DNA of 64,000 bases from Flabesymbios commensalis (Eukaryota > Annelida > Polychaeta > Terebellida > Flabelligeridae): positions 80,152,416-80,216,415 of the forward strand of contig OZ024903.1 in the NCBI GenBank assembly GCA_964017125.1. The letters are read 5' to 3'. Positions 33,635 through 45,062 of this stretch are shown here, piece by piece. Below the pieces are notes generated by a model. The model was not told the DNA's origin. It ran no database searches and saw only the letters and a program-made list of their open reading frames with translations. How positions within the stretch are numbered: position 1 is the stretch's first letter; every line of letters begins with the position of its first letter. The translations under genes were made by a program, and so were the position numbers.

Positions 33635-36000
33635 CAAAGCCACCTTAAAAGTGATCTCAGCCACTACAAGGGTGATCTTGGCCACTAACAAACTGGTGTC
33701 AGCCACTGAAAAAAGTTATCTAAGCCACTACAAAGTGATCTAGGCCACTGTAGAAGTGATAACATCAACTATACAGTTATCCAAGCCACTACAAACGTGA
33801 TCTTGACCATTAAAGAAGCGATCACACCCCCTTTGAAAATGATCTAAGGCACTACAAAAATGATCTTCACGACTAAATTAGTGATCACAGCCACTTTAAA
33901 AGTTATCTCAGCCACTGCAAAGGTGATCTTGGCCACTAACAAGCTGGTGTCAGCCGCTGAAAAAATTATCTAAACCACTACAAAGTGATCTTAGCCACTG
34001 AAGAAGTGATTATAGTCACTTTAAATTATCTAACCCACTACAAAGTGATTTTGACTACTGAAGAAGTGATTACAACCATTCTAAAAGTTATCTCAGCTAC
34101 TACAAAAGTGATCTTGACCACCGACGAAGAGATCACAGCGACTTTAAAAGTTATCTCAGCCAATACAAAAGTGATCTTGGCCAAGGAAGAAGTGATAACA
34201 GGCACTTCTCAAATTATGTCAGCCAATACAAAGTGATCTTGGCCACTGTAAAAGTGATCACAGCCACTATAAAAATTATCTAAACCACTACAAAAGTGAT
34301 CTTGACCACTGAAGAAGTGATCACAGCCACTTTAAAAGTTATGTCAGCCACTACAAAAGCAATCTCGGTCACTAATAAAGTGGTTAGTTATCTTAGCCAA
34401 TACAAAGTGATCTTGGCCACCGAAAAAATGATTAGAACAACTTTAAAAGTTATCTCTATCTCAGTCACTAGAAAAGTGATCTTGACCACTGGAGAAGTGA
34501 TAACAGTCACTTTGAAAGGTAAGTTAGCCAATACAAATGTGATCTTGGCCACTAACAAACTGGTGTCAGCCACTGAAAAAGTTATCTAAGCCACTACAAA
34601 ATGATCTTAGCCACTGAAGAAGTGATCACAGCTACTTTAAAAATTATCTAAACCACTACAAAGTGATCTTGACTACTGAGTGATTACAACCATTATAAAA
34701 GTTATCTCAGCGATGACAAAAGTGATCGTGATCACTGGAAAAGTGATTACAACCATTTTACAAGTTATCTCAGCCACAACAAAAGCGATCTTGACTACTG
34801 GAGAAGAGATCACAGCGACTTTAAAAGTTATCTCAGCCACTACGAAAGTGATCTTGGCCAGTTAAGAGTGACGACAGCCACTTTGCAAATTATGTCTGCC
34901 ACTACAAAGTGATCTTGGCCACTGAAAAAGTGATCACAACCACTTTAAAGGTTATCTAAACCACTACAAAAGTGATCTTGACCACCGAAAAAGTGATTAC
35001 AACCATTCTAAAAGTTATCTCAGCCATGAGAAAAATGATTTCGATCACCCAAGAAGTGATTGGCATCATTTTAAAAGTTATTTCAGCCACTAAAAAAGTG
35101 ATCTTGACCACCGAAGAAGTGTTTACAACAATTTTAAAGGTTATCTGAGCCACTACAAAAGTGATCTTGACAACTGAAGAAGTGATCACAGCCACTTTAA
35201 AAGTTATGTCAGCCACTACAAAAGTAATCTCAGTCACTAAAAAAGTGATTAGAACCACTTTAAAAGTTATCTTAGCCAATACAAAGTGATCTTGGCCACA
35301 GAAGAAGTGATTAGAACAGCTTTAAAAGTTATCTCAGCCACTAGAAAAGTGATTTTGACCACTGAAGAAGTGATCACAGTCACTTTAAAAGGTAAGTTAG
35401 CCAATACAAAGGTGATCTTGGTCACTAACAAACTGGTGTCAGCCACTGAAAAAGTTATCTAAGCCACTACAAAATGATCTTAGCCACTGAAGAAGTGATT
35501 ACAGCTACTTTAAAAGTTATCTCAGTCACTACGACAGTGATATTGGCCAGTTACGAAGTGATGACAGCCACTTTGCAAATTATGTCAGCCACCACAAAGT
35601 GATCTTGGCCACTGAATAAGTAATCACAGACACTACAAAAGTGATCTTGACCACTGATGAAGTGATTACAACCATTTTAAAAGTTATCTTAGCCACTACA
35701 AAAGGGATTTTTGCCACCGAAGAAGTGATTAGAATCACTTTAAAAGTAATATCAGCCACTACAAAAGTGATCTTGACCACTGGAAAAGTGATCACAGCGA
35801 TTTTAAAAGTTATCTCAGTCACTACAAAAGGGATCTTTGCCACCGAAGAAGTGATTAGAATCACTTTAAAAGTAATATCAGCCACTACAAAAGTGATCTT
35901 GACCACTGGAAAAGTGATCACAGCGATTTTAAAAGTTATCTCAGCAACTACAAAAGTGATCTTGGCCAGTAAAGAAGTGATAACAGCCACCTTGAATATT
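33635..36000. repeat. 21-bp minisatellite with 63-bp higher-order unit, array 1
   Basis: Alternating 21-mers of the types GTGATCTTGACCACTGAAGA, GTGATCACAGCCACTTTAAA and GTTATCTCAGCCACTACAAA (each plus one A) build a 63-bp higher-order unit over about 2.4 kb. Both periods are multiples of three, so heptapeptide frames (VILTTEE, VITATLK, VISATTK; minus strand VVAEITF) stay open for up to 148 codons on either strand. There is no start context or splice pattern to suggest a gene. Confidence 0.93.
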
Positions 36001-36029
36001 ATGTTACTGTAGTATATTTTTAGCACCAG

Positions 36030-36197
36030 ATCGAAATTCCAGATTTCCTATTTCGGACATGCATGTCCAAAATAAGAAATACGAGAATTATGTCTCTATA
36101 TCTCGCTTAACTGGTAAATGCGCAGCACAAAAAATAATTAAAAACTTTTGCAGTTCCAGTCTATGGACATGTTTACATCATATGATCATATTAAGAA
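36030..36197. mobile_element. Partial 5309-type MITE
   Basis: Contains TCTCTATATCTCGCTTAACTGG, TAAATGCGCAGCACAAAA, GCAGTTCCAGTCTATGGACA and CATCATATGATCATATTAAG in reference order. The outer arm and termini are missing. It abuts the end of the minisatellite. Confidence 0.8.
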
Positions 36198-36239
36198 GCC
36201 TGATTGTGTCGCTTTAAGATATTACATCAAAACCGTGTT

Positions 36240-38127
36240 AATGATATGACTATTATGTAAACAATGTTCAATAATGCATTTATTTAACGGCGGCCATTTT
36301 AAAATTGTCATAATGATTAATTACTTGACAACTCAAGGATTAATCACCTGATTTTGACTTAATATATGCCTCTGAACCAAATAATACCGCTCGGTGAGGT
36401 TTGCGTACAGAACAGAGCGTGTGCTCCTGAACTATTTCCATAAGTTTTCAAAATATTATTTGCCATTTTTATGGCGGCCATCTTGGATTGGTTCTTAAAT
36501 TACATATTCTAGCACTTAAAATATGCATAGATACATTCAGTGGATTCATTCAGCATTAAAATATAAGAATAGACACAAAAAACGTGTTTCTGAGCAAACC
36601 ATATTGAATTATGCATTTGAAGATTAAGCATTGATTTTACGATGACCATTTAAAATCGGTCATATTGATTAATTACTCTACAAATCAAGCACTAATCATA
36701 TGATTTTCACTCAAGGGCTGTCTCTGAACCAATGACACCGATCGTAGGGGTTTTCTTATATGATAAAACATGTGATTCTAAAATAATTGCAAGACCAGAG
36801 TGTCAATGACACAGAAGCTCATCCTTAATTAGGGCAAGTTGATTACAAATTAAAATTTCTGAAATCCATGAGGCGGTTCTATTCACATGCACGAGCTCTT
36901 GCTAAAAAATAAACAAAATTGAAATCGGAAAAGAATTGAGGGAGGCGAAGCATTTCTTGTGAATTGTGGACAGAGTGCCCTAATTAGGTTTTAATTAGGT
37001 CATAAGTTAATTAATAATTAAAATTTCTCAACTCAGTGAGGACGTTTAATGCACAGGCCCAAGCTCTTTCAAACAAACCAAACAGAATTGAAATCGGATA
37101 AGAATTGAGGGAGGAGAAAGATTTCTTGTGAATGGTGGACAGAGTGCCCTAATTAGGACTTAATTAGGTCATAAATTAATTAATAATTCAAATTTCTCAA
37201 CTCCGTGAGGAAATTTAATGCATAGGCCTAAGCTATTTTAAACAAACTAAACAGAATTGAAATCAGATAAAAATTGAGGGAAGAGAAGCAGTTCTTGTGA
37301 ATGGTGGAAAGAGTGCCCTAATTATGTCTTATTTAGGTCACAAGTTAATTAATAAGTTAGTTAATTAATTACTTAAATCCGCGAGGATGTGTAATGCATA
37401 GGCCCAAGCTCTTTCAAACAAACCAAACAGATTTGAAATCGAATAAGAATTGAGGGAGGGGAAGCATTTCTTGTGAATGGTGGTCAGAGTGCCCTAATTA
37501 GGTCTTAATTAGGTCATAAATTAATTAATAATAAAAATTCTTAAAAAGGTGATAAGTTAATTAATTAATAAAATTTCTCAAATCTATGAGGAAGTTTAAT
37601 GCACAAGCCCAAGCTCTTTCAAACAAACCAAACATAATGGAAATCGGATAAGAATCGAGGGAGGAGAAGCATTTCTTGTGAATTGTGGACAGACGACAGA
37701 CGTCAGACAACAGACGACAGACGCAACACGATGGCATAAGCTCATCTAGGCCTAAAGGCCGGATGAGCTAAAAATGTGAAATTTTGAACATTATCTTTTT
37801 CATTTCTGGCAGCCATCTTGGATAATGTCCTAAATATAACATTACAGTATTTGTAAATACTTGAACAAACAATAAAATGTAAGATTAGACACCGTGCTTG
37901 TGATGCGAAATTTAGGAAAACCATGTTCAATAATACATTTCGAGAAAAACCATGGATTTTACGGCGGCCATTTTAAAATTGGCCATAATGATTAATTACT
38001 CGACGAATCAAGCATTGGTAACCTAATTCAGACTTAAGGGATGTATCTGAACCAAATTGTACCGCTCATGGAGACTTTCGTGCAGAAACAAACCTGTTGT
38101 CATAAACTCTATTAGTCTGGTGCGGTA
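36240..38127. repeat. About 360-bp satellite, three units, interrupted
   Basis: Units share GGCGGCCATTTTAAAATTG, CATAATGATTAATTACT and TCTGAACCAA-TA-ACCGCTC. They also share a second block, GGC-GCCATCTTGGAT, about 190 bp later. The shared blocks begin near 36288, 36645 and 37963. Unit 2 is split by the Helitron-like insert at 36800-37772. Confidence 0.8.
36800..37772 (+). mobile_element. Helitron-like (pearl/HINE-type) element with 168-bp core repeats
   Basis: Five or so core units carry GAATTGAGGGAGG-GAAGCA, TTTCTTGTGAATGGTGGACA and GAGTGCCCTAATTAGG at about 168-bp spacing (36977, 37145, 37313, 37490). A CAGACGA-rich tract follows at 37689-37728. The 3' end is a hairpin at 37739-37769 (AGCTCATCTAGGCCT and AGGCCGGATGAGCT) followed by AAAA. 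Elements with a tandem core and a terminal hairpin are known in bivalves and related animals as pearl or Helentron-associated elements. No helicase is present. Confidence 0.55.
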
Positions 38128-38900
38128 TGTCATTTTGGCCATTTCTGTTGCTAAAATTGATTTTATTGTTTCTATGGCTTCCTTAGGGGTCAAATAGGCC
38201 AAAAATATTGGGGTTCAATTTTTTCCGCCTCTCAACCTCGTTTTATCACACATTCAAAATGGCCGCCATCGAAATCACATATTTGACCATAACTTTGGCT
38301 CTAACATAGCTAAGGTCACGATTGTGATGTCTATATCCATGGTTTTGGGTATGAGGAATCCAGTGGTGCCTATCTAAAATGTGTATGTCTTGGAGATATT
38401 TCGAAATTAACGATAAAACACATTTTTCATGCATTTTCAGTCATTTTTTTTGGTCGCGAATATGAAAAAACTCACATTTTCAAACAATAATTTTATTATT
38501 ATAACGTTATTTAGTCTGTATTATTTTAAACAGCACGGTGTTCATGGCTTCTGAATGGTGGATGGATCCTAGATATTCCACAAAGAAGGCGTAAAAGCGA
38601 TATCGTAGAAACTGAGCAAATTCAATAACGATGTTTGATGCATTTCCTTGATTTGCTAATGAACATTTTACAACAGTCAGAGGGAAATTAATAAAACTAA
38701 TGTCCTTGCAAAACATAGACACTTTTCGAGAAGTGGATAGGAGGGGTGGAGATCCCATTAAAAATTTAAAAAATGCAAAGAAAATATTATACAAAATTGT
38801 GAGCAAATTGTGTTGTCAAACAGATGATAAGAATCAATCAGGGAGTGTGATTGTGGTCCATCCCATCCGCAAAATTATTAAATTTTCAGATTTTTTTTTT
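38128..38900. repeat. Internal copy of the right-arm sequence
   Basis: Reverse-complement match to 47040-47693. It shares AGTCTGGTGCGGTATGTCA, ATTGGGGTTCAATTTTT, TCAACCTCGTTTTAT and TGGTTTTGGGTATGAG, with TTAACGATAAAACACATTTTT and AATATCTAGGATCCATCCACC-like words (minus strand). Orientation suggests the left arm of the 16-kb element once continued here and was later split by about 5.7 kb. Confidence 0.75.
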
Positions 38901-39458
38901 AATCCTTAAATGATGCACAATACAAAATAAAAGAGGGGCTTTTAATTCATCACAGCCCATGAGAGATATCCCCCTATAATTGGAGATAGTCCGAGTCGAC
39001 GCAACCACATGGGTCACCGCCAGAATATGGCAGTAAAGCAAAAACTGTGTTTTAGTATGCTTGTGACCAGTGTACTCAGAGATCAACAATTTCTTGAAAA
39101 ATTTAAGGGTCACCCTATTCAAATGATAAATTAGCCTATAAATACTAACAGTTAACTCCCCACGTCAAGGCATTATTGAAATGAGACGTACATCGATAAT
39201 TACCAATTAATATATTATTCAGTAATGTAACATTAGGACGCCCGGCGACGCCCCAGATTTTTGGCTTACGACTTTATCTGTTTATGAATGGCAATAATTA
39301 CAGACTCTGTATCGCGTAAGCCTACATACTCTGTTATCATGGACTAAATTGGAGAGGAGCAGAGTCATTACCACAGCTGACATTAAATTGGTTTAAAGCA
39401 AGCATTCAATGGCTTGGTTCATCTAATAGCCAACGAGGTTTAGGTTCATGTTTAGTGC

Positions 39459-41604
39459 AAAAAATGATCTTCACGACTAAATTAGTGATCACAGCCACTT
39501 TAAAAGTTATCTCAGCCACTGCAAAGGTGATCTTGGCCACTAACAAGCTGGTGTCAGCCGCTGAAAAAATTATCTAAACCACTACAAAGTGATCTTAGCC
39601 ACTGAAGAAGTGATTATAGTCACTTTAAATTATCTAACCCACTACAAAGTGATTTTGACTACTGAAGAAGTGATTACAACCATTCTAAAAGTTATCTCAG
39701 CTACTACAAAAGTGATCTTGACCACCGACGAAGAGATCACAGCGACTTTAAAAGTTATCTCAGCCAATACAAAAGTGATCTTGGCCAAGGAAGAAGTGAT
39801 AACAGGCACTTCTCAAATTATGTCAGCCAATACAAAGTGATCTTGGCCACTGTAAAAGTGATCACAGCCACTATAAAAATTATCTAAACCACTACAAAAG
39901 TGATCTTGACCACTGAAGAAGTGATCACAGCCACTTTAAAAGTTATGTCAGCCACTACAAAAGCAATCTCGGTCACTAATAAAGTGGTTAGTTATCTTAG
40001 CCAATACAAAGTGATCTTGGCCACCGAAAAAATGATTAGAACAACTTTAAAAGTTATCTCTATCTCAGTCACTAGAAAAGTGATCTTGACCACTGGAGAA
40101 GTGATAACAGTCACTTTGAAAGGTAAGTTAGCCAATACAAATGTGATCTTGGCCACTAACAAACTGGTGTCAGCCACTGAAAAAGTTATCTAAGCCACTA
40201 CAAAATGATCTTAGCCACTGAAGAAGTGATCACAGCTACTTTAAAAATTATCTAAACCACTACAAAGTGATCTTGACTACTGAGTGATTACAACCATTAT
40301 AAAAGTTATCTCAGCGATGACAAAAGTGATCGTGATCACTGGAAAAGTGATTACAACCATTTTACAAGTTATCTCAGCCACAACAAAAGCGATCTTGACT
40401 ACTGGAGAAGAGATCACAGCGACTTTAAAAGTTATCTCAGCCACTACGAAAGTGATCTTGGCCAGTTAAGAGTGACGACAGCCACTTTGCAAATTATGTC
40501 TGCCACTACAAAGTGATCTTGGCCACTGAAAAAGTGATCACAACCACTTTAAAGGTTATCTAAACCACTACAAAAGTGATCTTGACCACCGAAAAAGTGA
40601 TTACAACCATTCTAAAAGTTATCTCAGCCATGAGAAAAATGATTTCGATCACCCAAGAAGTGATTGGCATCATTTTAAAAGTTATTTCAGCCACTAAAAA
40701 AGTGATCTTGACCACCGAAGAAGTGTTTACAACAATTTTAAAGGTTATCTGAGCCACTACAAAAGTGATCTTGACAACTGAAGAAGTGATCACAGCCACT
40801 TTAAAAGTTATGTCAGCCACTACAAAAGTAATCTCAGTCACTAAAAAAGTGATTAGAACCACTTTAAAAGTTATCTTAGCCAATACAAAGTGATCTTGGC
40901 CACAGAAGAAGTGATTAGAACAGCTTTAAAAGTTATCTCAGCCACTAGAAAAGTGATTTTAACCACTGAAGAAGTGATCACAGTCACTTTAAAAGGTAAG
41001 TTAGCCAATACAAAGGTGATCTTGGTCACTAACAAACTGGTGTCAGCCACTGAAAAAGTTATCTAAGCCACTACAAAATGATCTTAGCCACTGAAGAAGT
41101 GATTACAGCTACTTTAAAAGTTATCTCAGTCACTACGACAGTGATATTGGCCAGTTACGAAGTGATGACAGCCACTTTGCAAATTATGTCAGCCACCACA
41201 AAGTGATCTTGGCCACTGAATAAGTAATCACAGACACTACAAAAGTGATCTTGACCACTGATGAAGTGATTACAACCATTTTAAAAGTTATCTTAGCCAC
41301 TACAAAAGGGATTTTTGCCACCGAAGAAGTGATTAGAATCACTTTAAAAGTAATATCAGCCACTACAAAAGTGATCTTGACCACTGGAAAAGTGATCACA
41401 GCGATTTTAAAAGTTATCTCAGTCACTACAAAAGGGATCTTTGCCACCGAAGAAGTGATTAGAATCACTTTAAAAGTAATATCAGCCACTACAAAAGTGA
41501 TCTTGACCACTGGAAAAGTGATCACAGCGATTTTAAAAGTTATCTCAGCAACTACAAAAGTGATCTTGGCCAGTAAAGAAGTGATAACAGCCACCTTGAA
41601 TATT
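39459..41604. repeat. 21-bp minisatellite, array 2
   Basis: The copy-B counterpart of array 1, starting mid-array because the duplication breakpoint lies inside it. The internal order of unit variants is the same as array 1, so it arose by block duplication and not by separate slippage. Confidence 0.93.
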
Positions 41605-44600
41605 ATGTTACTGTAGTATATTTTTAGCACCAGATCGAAATTCCAGATTTCCTATTTCGGACATGCATGTCCAAAATAAGAAATACGAGAATTATGTCTC
41701 TATATCTCGCTTAACTGGTAAATGCGCAGCACAAAAAATAATTAAAAACTTTTGCAGTTCCAGTCTATGGACATGTTTACATCATATGATCATATTAAGA
41801 AGCCTGATTGTGTCGCTTTAAGATATTACATCAAAACCGTGTTAATGATATGACTATTATGTAAACAATGTTCAATAATGCATTTATTTAACGGCGGCCA
41901 TTTTAAAATTGTCATAATGATTAATTACTTGACAACTCAAGGATTAATCACCTGATTTTGACTTAATATATGCCTCTGAACCAAATAATACCGCTCGGTG
42001 AGGTTTGCGTACAGAACAGAGCGTGTGCTCCTGAACTATTTCCATAAGTTTTCAAAATATTATTTGCCATTTTTATGGCGGCCATCTTGGATTGGTTCTT
42101 AAATTACATATTCTAGCACTTAAAATATGCATAGATACATTCAGTGGATTCATTCAGCATTAAAATATAAGAATAGACACAAAAAACGTGTTTCTGAGCA
42201 AACCATATTGAATTATGCATTTGAAGATTAAGCATTGATTTTACGATGACCATTTAAAATCGGTCATATTGATTAATTACTCTACAAATCAAGCACTAAT
42301 CATATGATTTTCACTCAAGGGCTGTCTCTGAACCAATGACACCGATCGTAGGGGTTTTCTTATATGATAAAACATGTGATTCTAAAATAATTGCAAGACC
42401 AGAGTGTCAATGACACAGAAGCTCATCCTTAATTAGGGCAAGTTGATTACAAATTAAAATTTCTGAAATCCATGAGGCGGTTCTATTCACATGCACGAGC
42501 TCTTGCTAAAAAATAAACAAAATTGAAATCGGAAAAGAATTGAGGGAGGCGAAGCATTTCTTGTGAATTGTGGACAGAGTGCCCTAATTAGGTTTTAATT
42601 AGGTCATAAGTTAATTAATAATTAAAATTTCTCAACTCAGTGAGGACGTTTAATGCACAGGCCCAAGCTCTTTCAAACAAACCAAACAGAATTGAAATCG
42701 GATAAGAATTGAGGGAGGAGAAAGATTTCTTGTGAATGGTGGACAGAGTGCCCTAATTAGGACTTAATTAGGTCATAAATTAATTAATAATTCAAATTTC
42801 TCAACTCCGTGAGGAAATTTAATGCATAGGCCTAAGCTATTTTAAACAAACTAAACAGAATTGAAATCAGATAAAAATTGAGGGAAGAGAAGCAGTTCTT
42901 GTGAATGGTGGAAAGAGTGCCCTAATTATGTCTTATTTAGGTCACAAGTTAATTAATAAGTTAGTTAATTAATTACTTAAATCCGCGAGGATGTGTAATG
43001 CATAGGCCCAAGCTCTTTCAAACAAACCAAACAGATTTGAAATCGAATAAGAATTGAGGGAGGGGAAGCATTTCTTGTGAATGGTGGTCAGAGTGCCCTA
43101 ATTAGGTCTTAATTAGGTCATAAATTAATTAATAATAAAAATTCTTAAAAAGGTGATAAGTTAATTAATTAATAAAATTTCTCAAATCTATGAGGAAGTT
43201 TAATGCACAAGCCCAAGCTCTTTCAAACAAACCAAACATAATGGAAATCGGATAAGAATCGAGGGAGGAGAAGCATTTCTTGTGAATTGTGGACAGACGA
43301 CAGACGTCAGACAACAGACGACAGACGCAACACGATGGCATAAGCTCATCTAGGCCTAAAGGCCGGATGAGCTAAAAATGTGAAATTTTGAACATTATCT
43401 TTTTCATTTCTGGCAGCCATCTTGGATAATGTCCTAAATATAACATTACAGTATTTGTAAATACTTGAACAAACAATAAAATGTAAGATTAGACACCGTG
43501 CTTGTGATGCGAAATTTAGGAAAACCATGTTCAATAATACATTTCGAGAAAAACCATGGATTTTACGGCGGCCATTTTAAAATTGGCCATAATGATTAAT
43601 TACTCGACGAATCAAGCATTGGTAACCTAATTCAGACTTAAGGGATGTATCTGAACCAAATTGTACCGCTCATGGAGACTTTCGTGCAGAAACAAACCTG
43701 TTGTCATAAACTCTATTAGTCTGGTGCGGTATGTCATTTTGGCCATTTCTGTTGCTAAAATTGATTTTATTGTTTCTATGGCTTCCTTAGGGGTCAAATA
43801 GGCCAAAAATATTGGGGTTCAATTTTTTCCGCCTCTCAACCTCGTTTTATCACACATTCAAAATGGCCGCCATCGAAATCACATATTTGACCATAACTTT
43901 GGCTCTAACATAGCTAAGGTCACGATTGTGATGTCTATATCCATGGTTTTGGGTATGAGGAATCCAGTGGTGCCTATCTAAAATGTGTATGTCTTGGAGA
44001 TATTTCGAAATTAACGATAAAACACATTTTTCATGCATTTTCAGTCATTTTTTTTGGTCGCGAATATGAAAAAACTCACATTTTCAAACAATAATTTTAT
44101 TATTATAACGTTATTTAGTCTGTATTATTTTAAACAGCACGGTGTTCATGGCTTCTGAATGGTGGATGGATCCTAGATATTCCACAAAGAAGGCGTAAAA
44201 GCGATATCGTAGAAACTGAGCAAATTCAATAACGATGTTTGATGCATTTCCTTGATTTGCTAATGAACATTTTACAACAGTCAGAGGGAAATTAATAAAA
44301 CTAATGTCCTTGCAAAACATAGACACTTTTCGAGAAGTGGATAGGAGGGGTGGAGATCCCATTAAAAATTTAAAAAATGCAAAGAAAATATTATACAAAA
44401 TTGTGAGCAAATTGTGTTGTCAAACAGATGATAAGAATCAATCAGGGAGTGTGATTGTGGTCCATCCCATCCGCAAAATTATTAAATTTTCAGATTTTTT
44501 TTTTAATCCTTAAATGATGCACAATACAAAATAAAAGAGGGGCTTTTAATTCATCACAGCCCATGAGAGATATCCCCCTATAATTGGAGATAGTCCGAGT

Positions 44601-45062
44601 CGACGCAACCACATGGGTCACCGCCAGAATATGGCAGTAAAGCAAAAACTGTGTTTTAGTATGCTTGTGACCAGTGTACTCCGAGATCAACAATTTCTTG
44701 AAAAATTTAAGGGTCACCCTATTCAAATGATAAATTAGCCTATAAATACTAACAGTTAACTCCCCACGTCAAGGCATTATTGAAATGAGACGTACATCGA
44801 TAATTACCAATTAATATATTATTCAGTAATGTAACATTAGGACGCCCGGCGACGCCCCAGATTTTTGGCTTACGACTTTATCTGTTTATGAATGGCAATA
44901 ATTACAGACTCTGTATCGCGTAAGCCTACATACTCTGTTATCATGGACTAAATTGGAGAGGAGCAGAGTCATTACCACAGCTGACATTAAATTGGTTTAA
45001 AGCAAGCATTCAATGGCTTGGTTCATCTAATAGCCAACGAGGTTTAGGTTCATGTTTAGTGC
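39459..45062. repeat. 5,604-bp tandem duplication, copy B
   Basis: Near-identical to 33855-39458. It contains the second 21-bp array (39459-41604), MITE fragment (41634-41801), satellite (41844-43731), Helitron-like element (42404-43376) and right-arm copy (43732-44504). All short frames of copy A recur 5,604 bp later with the same translations. Confidence 0.95.

Larger units (their letters stand above)
33855..39458. repeat. 5,604-bp tandem duplication, copy A
   Basis: Everything from 33855 to 39458 is repeated immediately as 39459-45062. I noticed only two substitutions: G at 35357 against A at 40961, and A at 39078 against C at 44682. The left breakpoint lies within the 21-bp minisatellite and the right one in unique sequence (GTTTAGTGC), with only a short CAAAAA microhomology. 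Either this is a very recent tandem duplication or an assembly artefact, such as two haplotypes laid end to end. Confidence 0.95.

Noticed and set aside
33635-36000. CRISPR-like array
   Set aside because: Units are contiguous variants without unique spacers, and the sequence is eukaryotic.
34956-36026. Frames of 107-148 codons in the 21-bp minisatellite, repeated in copy B
   Set aside because: The 21-bp period keeps frames open on both strands at once, and unit changes show no coding pattern that I can see.
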